From the NCBI GenBank assembly GCA_937920235.1, contig CALGUK010000048.1:20171-84170 (forward strand): a stretch of 64,000 bases of DNA, read 5' to 3'. Of the stretch, positions 23,587 to 31,963 are shown in pieces. A program made the translations under genes and the position numbers. Numbering within the stretch: position 1 is the first letter of the stretch; each line of letters opens with the position of its first letter. The notes beneath the pieces were generated by a model, which saw nothing but the letters and a program-made list of their open reading frames with translations, ran no database searches and was not told the origin of the DNA. The DNA is from an uncultured Clostridia bacterium (GTDB taxonomy: Bacteria; Bacillota; Clostridia; Oscillospirales; Acutalibacteraceae).

Positions 23587-26289
23587 TTATTTATTTGCGA
23601 TTTTTGCTATGCTTTCTTCGAGCATTGCAAGCTTTTCGTTGTACTTTGCAAGCTTTTCGCGTTGCTCGTTGACAAGTGCCTCGGGTGCTTTTGCCACAAA
23701 GTTTGCGTTGTTAAGTTTGCCTGAAACAAATGCGATTTCTTTAAGCACGCCTGCCTTTTCTTTTTCAAGGCGTTCTGACTCTGCCTTGAAATCAACGAGT
23801 TCATCAAGCGGAATAAAGAGACGGGCATCTTCGGTAATAATAGCAACAGCACCGTCTTCTTCGTAACCCTTAACGATTTCGACCTCGGAAGCCGAAGCAA
23901 GTCGCAGGAAGAAGTTTGCACCCTCCGAGAATGTCTTTTCGTAAGCGGTTTCGATGAAAATCTTTGCTTTCTTTGAAGGCGGAACATTCATTTCTGCACG
24001 GCGGTTACGGACAGCCTTGATGGCGGTCATAATTTTTTCCATTTCTGCCTCGTCAGCCTTGAAGGACAGGTCTTTACTGAACACAGGCCACTCGGAAATC
24101 ATAATTGAGTCGCCGTCGTGAGGAAGTGTCTGCCAGATTTCTTCCGTGATGAAAGGCATAAACGGATGTAAGAGTTTAAGTGTATTTGACATTACATAAA
24201 CGAGAACCGCTTTGACCGTTGCCTTTGCGGTTGCACATTCGCCGTTAAGACGGATTTTTGCAATTTCAATATACCAGTCACAAAATACGTCCCAGATAAA
24301 GTCGTAAAGCTTCTGAACAGCCATACCGAGCTCAAATTTTTCAAGAGACTCGGTAACGTCTTTGACAAGGTCGTTGTATTTGCTCAAAATCCACTTGTCC
24401 TCAATTGCAAGATTTTTCGGAACATAAGGTGCATATTCGTTCTCGTCGAGATTCATAAGAATAAAACGAGCCGCATTCCATATCTTATTGGCAAAATTTC
24501 GGCTTGCCTCAACCTTTTCGTCAGAGAAGCGCATATCGTTTCCCGGGCTGTTACCCGTTGCAAGAGTAAATCTCAATGCATCAGCACCGTACTTGTCGAT
24601 AATTTCAAGCGGGTCAATACCGTTTCCGAGAGATTTCGACATTTTTCTGCCCTGAGCATCGCGGACAAGACCGTGGATGAGAACCGTATCAAACGGAACC
24701 TGACCTGTATATTCAAGAGCGGAGAAAATCATACGGGATACCCAGAAGCCGATAATATCGTAGCCTGTTACGAGAGTGTTCGTCGGGTAATAGTGCTTGA
24801 GATCCTCTGTCTGCTCGGGCCAGCCGAGTGTTGAGAACGGCCACAACGCTGATGAGAACCAGGTATCGAGAGTATCCTCATCCTGATGAATATGTGTGCT
24901 GCCGCACTTTGAACAAGCGGTAACGGGTGTTTTTGAAACGATTGTTTCGCCGCAGTCGTCACAGTACCATGCAGGGATTCTGTGTCCCCACCAGAGCTGA
25001 CGGGAAATACACCAGTCACGAGTACCGTTCATCCAGTTGAGGTAATTCTTTGTAAATCTTTCAGGAATAAACTTTGTTTCGCCCTTTTCAACTGCTTCAA
25101 CAGCAGGCTTTGCAAGGGGAGCCATACGGACAAACCACTGCTTTGAAACCATTGGCTCAATCGTATTATGACAGCGATAGCAGGTTCCGACCTCGTGCTT
25201 GCGGGGTTCAACCTCTTTGAGATATCCGCCTGCCTTGAGGTCTTCGAGAATGGCTTTTCTTGCTTCCATTGTGGTCATACCTGCGTATTTGCCGCAGTCA
25301 AGTACCTCGGGCTCATTTTCTGTTGCACGGCCGCTTGCTATAAGCTCGTCGGCAATTCTCTTGTCCTCTGCACCTGTAAGATGACCGTCATAAGTAAATG
25401 TGCGGACAATCGGAAGATTATTGCGCTGACCGACCTCAAAGTCGTTGGGGTCGTGGGCAGGAGTGATTTTAACAACACCCGTACCCTTTGTCATGTCAGC
25501 GTGCTCGTCGCAGACAATCGGGATTTCCTTATTAAGTAACGGCAAAATAACGTGACAGCCGTGAAGATGCTTATATCTTTCATCGGCGGCATTGATGGCA
25601 ACTGCTGTATCACCGAGCATTGTCTCAGGACGAGTTGTGGCAAGCTCGAGCTTTTCGCCTGTTTCTTTAACTGTGTAAAGAAGGTGCCAGAAGCTGCCGT
25701 CCTGCTCCTCGTACTCAACCTCGGCATCGGAAATTGACGTGTTACAGCATGGACACCAGTTGACCATACGGTTACCTCTGTATATCAAATCCTTTTCATA
25801 AAGACGGCAGAAAACCTCATTGACCGCCTTGCTGCAGCCCTCGTCGAGAGTAAAGCGTTCTCTGTCCCAGTCACAAGATGAACCGAGTTTTTTAAGCTGT
25901 TCGATAATTCTTCCGCCGTACTGCTTTTTCCAGTCCCAAGCACGCTCAAGGAAGCCGTCTCTGCCCAAATCCTCTTTGGTGATGCCTTCTTTTCTCATTG
26001 TCTCAACAATTTTTGCCTCTGTTGCGATTGAAGCGTGATCCGTACCGGGAAGCCAGAGAGTATCATAGCCCGCCATTCTGTGATAACGGATGAGAATATC
26101 CTGAAGTGTATTATCAAGAGCGTGGCCCATATGAAGCTGACCCGTAATATTCGGTGGCGGAATTACAATAGTGTAGGTCTTTTTGCCCTCTTCACGCTTT
26201 GCGTGAAAATATTTGTTGCTGACCCAGGTTTTGTATATCCGGTCTTCAACATTTTTCGGATTATACTGTTTTTCGAGTTCCTTGGACAT
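23587..26289 (-). CDS. valS: Valyl-tRNA synthetase
   Basis: 900 residues, the usual ValRS length. The class I HIGH motif appears as HMGH in PPPNITGQLHMGHAL near residue 54, and KMSKS is present in GRKMSKSLGNGIDP. The editing domain has TTRPETMLGDTAVAINA. A zinc-type cysteine pair lies at YCDDCGE...CSKCGS. The C-terminus is the ValRS coiled coil (LEKEKAGVLKEIAFVSGKLN). It follows DUF4364 with only 63 bases between them and no T-box leader is visible there. Confidence 0.96.
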   Translation of the reverse strand: MSKELEKQYNPKNVEDRIYKTWVSNKYFHAKREEGKKTYTIVIPPPNITGQLHMGHALDNTLQDILIRYHRMAGYDTLWLPGTDHASIATEAKIVETMRKEGITKEDLGRDGFLERAWDWKKQYGGRIIEQLKKLGSSCDWDRERFTLDEGCSKAVNEVFCRLYEKDLIYRGNRMVNWCPCCNTSISDAEVEYEEQDGSFWHLLYTVKETGEKLELATTRPETMLGDTAVAINAADERYKHLHGCHVILPLLNKEIPIVCDEHADMTKGTGVVKITPAHDPNDFEVGQRNNLPIVRTFTYDGHLTGAEDKRIADELIASGRATENEPEVLDCGKYAGMTTMEARKAILEDLKAGGYLKEVEPRKHEVGTCYRCHNTIEPMVSKQWFVRMAPLAKPAVEAVEKGETKFIPERFTKNYLNWMNGTRDWCISRQLWWGHRIPAWYCDDCGETIVSKTPVTACSKCGSTHIHQDEDTLDTWFSSALWPFSTLGWPEQTEDLKHYYPTNTLVTGYDIIGFWVSRMIFSALEYTGQVPFDTVLIHGLVRDAQGRKMSKSLGNGIDPLEIIDKYGADALRFTLATGNSPGNDMRFSDEKVEASRNFANKIWNAARFILMNLDENEYAPYVPKNLAIEDKWILSKYNDLVKDVTESLEKFELGMAVQKLYDFIWDVFCDWYIEIAKIRLNGECATAKATVKAVLVYVMSNTLKLLHPFMPFITEEIWQTLPHDGDSIMISEWPVFSKDLSFKADEAEMEKIMTAIKAVRNRRAEMNVPPSKKAKIFIETAYEKTFSEGANFFLRLASASEVEIVKGYEEDGAVAIITEDARLFIPLDELVDFKAESERLEKEKAGVLKEIAFVSGKLNNANFVAKAPEALVNEQREKLAKYNEKLAMLEESIAKIANK

Positions 26290-26352
26290 ATATATTCTCC
26301 TTAAACATTATTTTCTGATTTGTCTTTCCCTTCTGGTGAAGCCTCTCTGTTG

Positions 26353-26907
26353 TTATACCGTAAGTGAGGTTATGATTGACGAATACACCTTAACGGGATC
26401 ATTTATGAAATTCTGTTTTACCGTTTCGAGCTGAAGGCTGTCAACCACATAGATTGAGAGCTTCATTAGCTCTGTATTTCTGTCAAAGAGAGTAAAGGTG
26501 ATGGTATATCCGCCGTCATCCTCTTTTACCACTTCGATTTTATTTTCTCTTTCCACACGGGCACGGGTCACGAGTCGGATTGCGGAATTCACGGCTTTTT
26601 CACGGACCGTTCTGGGCAGACTTGTCTGGAGAAGCTCCGCCGCATCTCTGCCTCGCTGTGTCACGGTGATGACCTCCTCATCGCCTCGGATATCCGCCGT
26701 TATGTTACCCGTTTTCAGAAGCTCCTCAATCGCCTGTCCCACTTCAAAGAAGTTGGCAAGTCCCTCCTCCTGCATAGCATCATTGAGCAACTGCCTTGTC
26801 ATAGGCTCGTCAACGCTCTTGAGAAGATAGCAGATGAGAAGTCTTATATCGTCTCGGCTTCGGAGTCCGCCAAGCTCAATTCCGGCGTCAAATGCATCAT
26901 ATTCCAT
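26353..26907 (-). CDS. DUF4364 family protein (winged-helix type)
   Basis: 184 residues matching the clostridial DUF4364 family. It opens with AGIELGGLRSRDDIRLLICY, followed by a winged-helix-like segment (VDEPMTRQLLNDAMQ, GQAIEELLKTGNI), and has a beta-rich C-terminal domain. The family is restricted to Firmicutes and its function is unsettled; a regulatory role is inferred from the winged-helix part. It lies four bases after the HAD phosphatase gene and upstream of valS. Confidence 0.82.
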   Translation of the reverse strand: MEYDAFDAGIELGGLRSRDDIRLLICYLLKSVDEPMTRQLLNDAMQEEGLANFFEVGQAIEELLKTGNITADIRGDEEVITVTQRGRDAAELLQTSLPRTVREKAVNSAIRLVTRARVERENKIEVVKEDDGGYTITFTLFDRNTELMKLSIYVVDSLQLETVKQNFINDPVKVYSSIITSLTV

Positions 26908-26911
26908 AATA

Positions 26912-27709
26912 TTACTCCTGTAATTCCTTTAAAATCTCTTTTATGTCCTGTCTGACAAAGGTGGGCTTTATATCACTTTCTTCAATATCCTTTGCGGTGC
27001 TTTCTCCGCTGAGGACACAAATCGTGTCAACTCCCGCATTGACACCCGAGGCTATATCCGTATAAAGACGGTCGCCGATAACGACGGTTTGCTCCTTGGT
27101 GAACGGAGAGCGTTCAACGGAAAAGTCTATCATAAATCCGTCCGGCTTGCCGATATAAAGCGGTCTGCGCCCGGTTGCGTAATTGATGGCTTCACACATT
27201 GCGAAGCAGTCGGGAACGAGTCCGAATTCGGTGGGACAGCCTCTGTCGGGGTTTGTGGCAATATAGGGGATGTCCTTTTTCGTCTGCAAAAGGTAGGAGA
27301 CATCCCACAGCTTTTTATATGTAAGCTCCGTATCGTATCCGACACAGATACAGTCGGTATCCTCATCGGCCTCGGTGGTGATGCTGACACCGTATTTTTC
27401 CATTTCGGCAATCATTGATTTTGTGCCCATACAATAGATTTTCTTTCCGGGAAAATGCTTATTGAGATAAAGGGCAGTTGCCTGGGAGGAGGTGAAGAAA
27501 TTATCCTCGGTCACCTTGATTCCCATTTTTGAGAGCTTTATAACATAATCCTTGACCGAACGGGAGGAGTTGTTTGTGATGAACACATACTGTCCGCCGA
27601 CGCTTTCGATATGTGCAAGAAATTCATTAACACAGGGAAAAAGTCGAGCACCCTCGTAAATTGTTCCGTCCATATCAAGTAAAAAAAGTCGTTTATCTTT
27701 AAGCGACAC
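26912..27709 (-). CDS. HAD hydrolase, NagD/4-nitrophenylphosphatase type
   Basis: About 265 residues. Motif I is LLDMDGTIYEG, motif II is FITNNSSRS, and motif IV is VIGDRLYTDIASGVNAG, with a C2-type cap between. This fits the NagD/PGPase-like phosphatases acting on small phosphates. The start is taken as GTG at 27709, nine bases after AAAGGA. A TTG three codons earlier sits on top of that site and is less likely. It is first in a run with DUF4364 and valS. Confidence 0.85.
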   Translation of the reverse strand: MSLKDKRLFLLDMDGTIYEGARLFPCVNEFLAHIESVGGQYVFITNNSSRSVKDYVIKLSKMGIKVTEDNFFTSSQATALYLNKHFPGKKIYCMGTKSMIAEMEKYGVSITTEADEDTDCICVGYDTELTYKKLWDVSYLLQTKKDIPYIATNPDRGCPTEFGLVPDCFAMCEAINYATGRRPLYIGKPDGFMIDFSVERSPFTKEQTVVIGDRLYTDIASGVNAGVDTICVLSGESTAKDIEESDIKPTFVRQDIKEILKELQE

Positions 27710-27883
27710 TATAATCAATCCTTTTGTAACCGCTGATAAAAAAATGTTGTGCAGTTGTCAGCGAAATAGTTTTTCAGAGCTGTTCAGAAACCCGGACAAT
27801 ACTTTATGTATTTGAGAGTATTCCGTGTGAGCTGTGACGGGAAAGTAACCGTTGAGAATTGTGCATAAGCTTGCCGGCAGCGG

Positions 27884-28942
27884 TTACCTGTTTGCTTTGA
27901 GTTTGGCAAAAAGTTTTACATTACCCGATTTTACCTTTGAAATAAATGCACCTTCAAGATAAGTAAGCCAAGTCCATTTGAGTCTTACGGGTATGAGCAT
28001 AATTTTCATTACAAGTGAGTTCGGCTTTGCGTATTTCAACGCTTTACGCACATTTTTACTTGTAATCATATCTTTAATCTGCTGTTTTTTCTCTTTTTTG
28101 GTAAGAGTGCAGGCAGAATTGGTTACATTTTCAATACAGCCCACCACGCGTTCAATATAACGGCGGTGAAGCATTTCACGGCTTTCATCGGAATTCACAT
28201 TCCAATAGTTGTATAAATCAAGCATCCAGCCGTGCTCCTCTTCACGCTTTGCAAGCATATCACTGCGGTATTTTGCGGTTTCGCTGTCAGCGCGGGCACG
28301 CATAAAATGATAATATTTATCCTCGAGCAGAACAACCCTCTCGACATCGCGGACAACATCCAGATTAAATGGAAAATCGTCCCAGAAGGTATTCTTAAAC
28401 CTTATATTATTGTCGTTTATATACTCTCTTGAAAAAAGCTTGTTCCATGGAGTATAGAGCAGATTTTTATCAAACATCCTGTGAGCGTACTCACGGAATT
28501 CTCTCTGACTGCCGAAAGCTCTTGACGGTAACGACTGCTCCTGCGTATAGCACTCGGTGTCGGAATAATATGTGTCGATGTAATAACCGGCGACAACGAG
28601 CTGAGCGTTGTTTTTCTTTGCCGCATTATACATATCCTCAAACATTTTCGGCTCTGCCCAGTCATCAGAATCAACAAAATAGAGATATTCGCCCTTTGCC
28701 ATCGGAATTGCGGTATTTCGGGCACTGGGAGCACCGCCGTTTTCCTTATGAATAACCGTGATTCGACTGTCGTTTTTTGCATATTCGTCACAGATTTCGC
28801 CGCTTCGGTCGGGACTTCCGTCGTCAACCGCGATAAGCTCCCACTCCGTCAAGGTCTGAGCCTGCAGACTTTCAATGCATTTCCCCACAAAATTTTCCAC
28901 GTTATAGACGGGCATTATGGCGGTAATCTTAATATCACTCAT
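27884..28942 (-). CDS. GT2 family glycosyltransferase
   Basis: 352 residues from the ATG at 28942 (MSDIKITAIMPVYN), preceded by GGAGGAATTC. The GT-A core has MPVYNVENFVGKCIESLQ, DDGSPDRSG and the metal-binding DSDD near residue 90. The C-terminal region is helical with no clear membrane segment. It overlaps the UDP-galactopyranose mutase gene by eight bases, so a galactofuranosyl or related transferase role in surface glycan synthesis is likely. The acceptor is unknown. Confidence 0.85.
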   Translation of the reverse strand: MSDIKITAIMPVYNVENFVGKCIESLQAQTLTEWELIAVDDGSPDRSGEICDEYAKNDSRITVIHKENGGAPSARNTAIPMAKGEYLYFVDSDDWAEPKMFEDMYNAAKKNNAQLVVAGYYIDTYYSDTECYTQEQSLPSRAFGSQREFREYAHRMFDKNLLYTPWNKLFSREYINDNNIRFKNTFWDDFPFNLDVVRDVERVVLLEDKYYHFMRARADSETAKYRSDMLAKREEEHGWMLDLYNYWNVNSDESREMLHRRYIERVVGCIENVTNSACTLTKKEKKQQIKDMITSKNVRKALKYAKPNSLVMKIMLIPVRLKWTWLTYLEGAFISKVKSGNVKLFAKLKANR

Positions 28943-30041
28943 TACCGAATTCCTCCTCACACAGAGCCAGAGCAGACTCAATGCATTTATCCATATCGTA
29001 ATATTTATACTGACCGAGACGGCCGCCGAAAATCACATTTTTCTGCTGTGCCGCAAGCAGTCTGTACTGCTCGTAAAGGCTGTTGTTACGGTCGTCATTT
29101 ACGGGGTAATACGGCTCGTCATCCCTTTGCCAATCGGCAGGATATTCGCGTGTTATCACCGTATTAGGCTGATTTCCGAACTCAAAATGCTTGTGCTCGA
29201 TAATACGGGTAAACGGAATCTGCCTTTCGTTATAATTCACCACGGCAACCGGCTGAAATTCCTTGATATCGAGAATTTCGGTCTCAAAACGCAGACTTCT
29301 GTATTCAAGAGCACCGAGGGAATAGTCAAAAAAGCTGTCGATTGTACCGGTATAGACACATTTTTCGGCAAGGGAGAGAAAATGCTCACGGTTTTCAAGA
29401 AAATCCGTATTGAGACGCACCTCAACACCCTCCAACAGCTTGTCAATCAGCTCGTTATAGCTGTTTTCGGGAATACCCTGATATTTGTCGTTGAAATAAT
29501 TATTATCATAGGTGTATCTGACGGGCAGACGCTTGATGATAAAAGCGGGTAAATCACGGCAGTCGCGTCCCCATTGCTTTTCGGTATATCCTTTTACGAG
29601 CTTTGTATAAATCTCACGACCCACAAGGCTGATTGCCTGCTCCTCAAGATTTTTCGGCTCACCCTTGATTTCACTTCTCTGCTCCTCGATTTTCGCTTTT
29701 GCCTCCTCGGGAGTTGTCACACCGAAAATCTGTGAAAAAGTGTTCATATTAAAGGGGAGATTATACAGCTTGCCCTCATAGTTTGCCATAGGCGTATTGA
29801 TAAAGCCGTTGAACCGACAGAACGAGGTTACATAATCCCACACACGCTCATTGCTTGTATGAAAAATATGTGCGCCGTATTTGTGGACCGTGATATCCTC
29901 GATTTTTTCGCAACGGATATTACCGCCCGTATGATTTCTCTTTTCAATAACGAGACACCGCTTACCGCGTTTTTTTGCCTCGCAGGCGAAAACGGCACCG
30001 AAAAGTCCCGCACCCACGATTAAATAGTCATACTTTTTCAT
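28935..30041 (-). CDS. glf: UDP-galactopyranose mutase
   Basis: 368 residues. The N-terminal FAD motif is YLIVGAGLFGAVFACEAK and the Glf signature HTGGNIRCEKIEDITVHKYG is clear. KGYTEKQWGRD and GRLGQYKYYDMD are typical. It interconverts UDP-galactopyranose and UDP-galactofuranose using reduced FAD. It is coupled to the downstream glycosyltransferase by an overlap, forming a two-gene unit just after the RAYT gene. Confidence 0.94.
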   Translation of the reverse strand: MKKYDYLIVGAGLFGAVFACEAKKRGKRCLVIEKRNHTGGNIRCEKIEDITVHKYGAHIFHTSNERVWDYVTSFCRFNGFINTPMANYEGKLYNLPFNMNTFSQIFGVTTPEEAKAKIEEQRSEIKGEPKNLEEQAISLVGREIYTKLVKGYTEKQWGRDCRDLPAFIIKRLPVRYTYDNNYFNDKYQGIPENSYNELIDKLLEGVEVRLNTDFLENREHFLSLAEKCVYTGTIDSFFDYSLGALEYRSLRFETEILDIKEFQPVAVVNYNERQIPFTRIIEHKHFEFGNQPNTVITREYPADWQRDDEPYYPVNDDRNNSLYEQYRLLAAQQKNVIFGGRLGQYKYYDMDKCIESALALCEEEFGNE

Positions 30042-30043
30042 AG

Positions 30044-30682
30044 CTAATAATCAAAATCCAAATTCCATTTCAACACATTTTCGTCAATATATTGCCGCTT
30101 TTCAGCGTAATCTTCATCGTTACGAATAACGTGTTCGTAAAAATTGTGTTGCCACAAGACAGTCTTTCCTGACAATATTTTATATTGCCTTGTTGTATAT
30201 GATTTCATTCTGCCGACTACATTATGCAATTCAATATTGTTTTGATCCTCAAGTTCGCGTAGTGGCAGGCTTCCATGCCTGCTTTCGCTTTCCCCAAGTT
30301 CGCGTAGTGGCAGGCTTCCACGCCTGCTTTCGCTTTCCTCAAGTTCGCGTAGTGGCAGGCTTCCATGCCTGCTTTCGCTTTCCTCAAGTTCGCGTAGTGG
30401 CAGGCTTCCACGCCTGCTTTCGCTAAAACCTAAATCAATAATCAAATGTATATGGTTTGGCATAATGCAATATTTATCAATTACAACATTCTCATAATTT
30501 TCATTGATAAACTTTATACAATCTTCAACGGCTTTGCCTATAGGTGATAAAATTACTTCATCATCTCTTACTTCTTGCCACAAAATCTTTTCCTTAAAAT
30601 TTGTGCAAACAGTAACAAAATACAAGCCTGCTTGACTGTAATCATATCCTTTTAGTCGGATGTTTTTTCGGAATTTTTTCAT
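30044..30682 (-). mobile_element. RAYT-type (REP-associated) Y1 HUH transposase gene
   Basis: 212 residues from the ATG at 30682 (MKKFRKNIRLKGYDYSQAG). An 11-residue upstream extension is translated repeat sequence and is rejected. The Y1 transposase HUH motif is in MPNHIHLIIDL. The catalytic tyrosine is probably in MKSYTTRQYK and the C-terminal WQHNFYEHVIRNDEDY is family-typical. Between them lie four 15-residue repeats containing RGSLPLREL, each being a translated copy of the REP-like element. The gene is more AT-rich than its neighbours and has no good ribosome binding site, suggesting transfer. RAYTs are single-copy, domesticated relatives of IS200/IS605 enzymes that act on REP sequences. 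The frame is intact. Confidence 0.85.
30256..30417 (-). repeat. Four in-frame REP-like units inside the RAYT gene
   Basis: Four 27-bp units at 30256, 30301, 30346 and 30391 with an exact 45-bp period (15 codons). On the coding strand each is the stem GCAGGC..GCCTGC followed by CACTACGCG. The loop alternates between CATGGAA- and CGTGGAA-type. The core is the same as in the two intergenic arrays. Confidence 0.95.
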
Positions 30683-30694
30683 AATTTTATTTAT

Positions 30695-30992
30695 GCAGGC
30701 GCGGAGGCCTGCCACTACGCGCTTGTTTTTTTGCAGGCGCGGAGGCCTGCCACTACGCGTTGTTGTTTTTGCAGGCGCGGAGACCTGCCACTACGCGTTG
30801 TTTTTTTGCAGGCGTGGAAGCCTGCCACTACGCGTTTGTTTGTTTTTGCAGGCGCGGAGACCTGCCACTACGCGATTGGTGTTTTTGCAGGCGCGGAGGC
30901 CTGCCACTACGCGATTGGTGTTTTTGCAGGCGCGGAGGCCTGCCACTACGCGTTTGTTTGTTTTTGCAGGCGCGGAGACCTGCCACTACGTG
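30695..30992 (+). repeat. REP-like array 1 (eight units) beside the RAYT
   Basis: Head-to-tail units start at 30695, 30733, 30771, 30808, 30848, 30887, 30926 and 30966 (period 37-40). Each is a GCAGGC..GCCTGC imperfect palindrome plus CACTACGCG, with T/G-rich spacers of about 10-13 bases. The array starts 13 bases upstream of the RAYT start codon and points away from it. Open frames through the array are translated repeat, not genes. Confidence 0.95.
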
Positions 30993-31067
30993 CTGTTGTT
31001 TTTGATACCGCTTGCATACGAGTGTATGTCAATGGCGAAAGGACGGAATTTCGCAAAAAGACCACAA

Positions 31068-31808
31068 TTATCCTTCGTAATCGTCTTCGTTTTCCCAGTT
31101 ATGATACACGTTCTGAACGTCGTCGTTATCCTCAAACAACTCAAGCATTTTGCCCATATTCTTGATATCATCGGGATTTGTAAGAGCTGTATATGTGGTG
31201 GGAACATACTCAACCTCGGCTGAAACAAAGTTATATCCCTTTGCCTCAAGGTCATCACGGACAGCGCCCATATCGTTAGGCTCTGTACGGACATCGTAAA
31301 TCTCGTCGTCGGTGATGAAATCCACGGCACCGGCTTCGAGAGCGTCCTCCATAAGCTGATCCTCGTCAATACCCTCTTTTTCAAAGATGATAACGCCCTG
31401 GCGGTTGAACATAAACGAAACGCATCCGCTTTGTCCCATATTTCCGCCGCACTTATCAAAGAAGTGACGGACATCGGCAGCGGTTCTGTTACGGTTATCG
31501 GTAAGAGTCTCAACGATTACGGCGATACCCGACGGACCGTAACCCTCATACATAATCTCCTCATAATTGTCGGCACTGCCCTCGCCCGCAGCCTTTTTGA
31601 TAATTCTGTCAATATTATCGTTGGGAACGTTTGCGGCTTTAGCCTTGGCAATTACATCCTTGAGCTTTGAGTTACCTGCCGGGTCGGGTCCTCCCTCTTT
31701 AACCGCAACAGCAATTTCACGTCCGATTTTTGTAAAGACCTTTGCTCTCGCGTTATCTGTTTTTTCTTTCTTTCTTTTGATTGTACTCCATTTTGAATGT
31801 CCTGACAT
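31068..31808 (-). CDS. yebC: YebC/PmpR family DNA-binding/translation-associated protein
   Basis: 246 residues from the ATG at 31808 (MSGHSKWSTIKRKK), the canonical YebC start; upstream in-frame residues are not conserved. The family sequence runs through GREIAVAVKEGGPDPAGNSK, MYEGYGPSGIAVIVETLTDN and FMFNRQGVI. Members were named as transcriptional regulators; recent work on the family points to relief of ribosome stalling. It is monocistronic, between array 1 and spoIVA. Confidence 0.93.
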   Translation of the reverse strand: MSGHSKWSTIKRKKEKTDNARAKVFTKIGREIAVAVKEGGPDPAGNSKLKDVIAKAKAANVPNDNIDRIIKKAAGEGSADNYEEIMYEGYGPSGIAVIVETLTDNRNRTAADVRHFFDKCGGNMGQSGCVSFMFNRQGVIIFEKEGIDEDQLMEDALEAGAVDFITDDEIYDVRTEPNDMGAVRDDLEAKGYNFVSAEVEYVPTTYTALTNPDDIKNMGKMLELFEDNDDVQNVYHNWENEDDYEG

Positions 31809-31932
31809 AAAAACATACCTTTCCATTCTAATATATTCGATATATTTTACCACATTGCAGTATTTTTTTCAACAGTTATTATCAGAAAAGCGGAGTAAGA
31901 AGCACAGAAACATCACATTTTTTGAAAATAAA

Positions 31933-31960
31933 AAGGGAAGATAATGATATCCTCCCCTTT
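31933..31960 (-). terminator. Terminator after spoIVA
   Basis: Minus-strand imperfect hairpin from AAAGGGGAGGATA to TATCTTCCCTTT followed by TTATTTT, four bases after the spoIVA stop. Confidence 0.65.
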
Positions 31961-31963
31961 GTC

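Noticed and set aside
25168..25539. Antisense open frames inside valS and other large genes
   Set aside because: They are shadows of conserved coding sequence on the other strand, without ribosome binding sites or family resemblance.
26290..26352. T-box riboswitch before valS
   Set aside because: Only 63 bases separate valS from the previous gene, with no specifier stem, T-box sequence or terminator.
30985..31060. Similarity between sequence after array 1 and the reverse complement of sequence after array 2
   Set aside because: Only about a dozen matching bases (GCTTG..GAGTG type) with gaps; not enough to claim a shared flank.
30660..31223. Protein-coding genes across array 1 (and similarly 63425-63980)
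   Set aside because: The predicted proteins are only translated repeat units with near-constant period in several frames; no ribosome binding sites.
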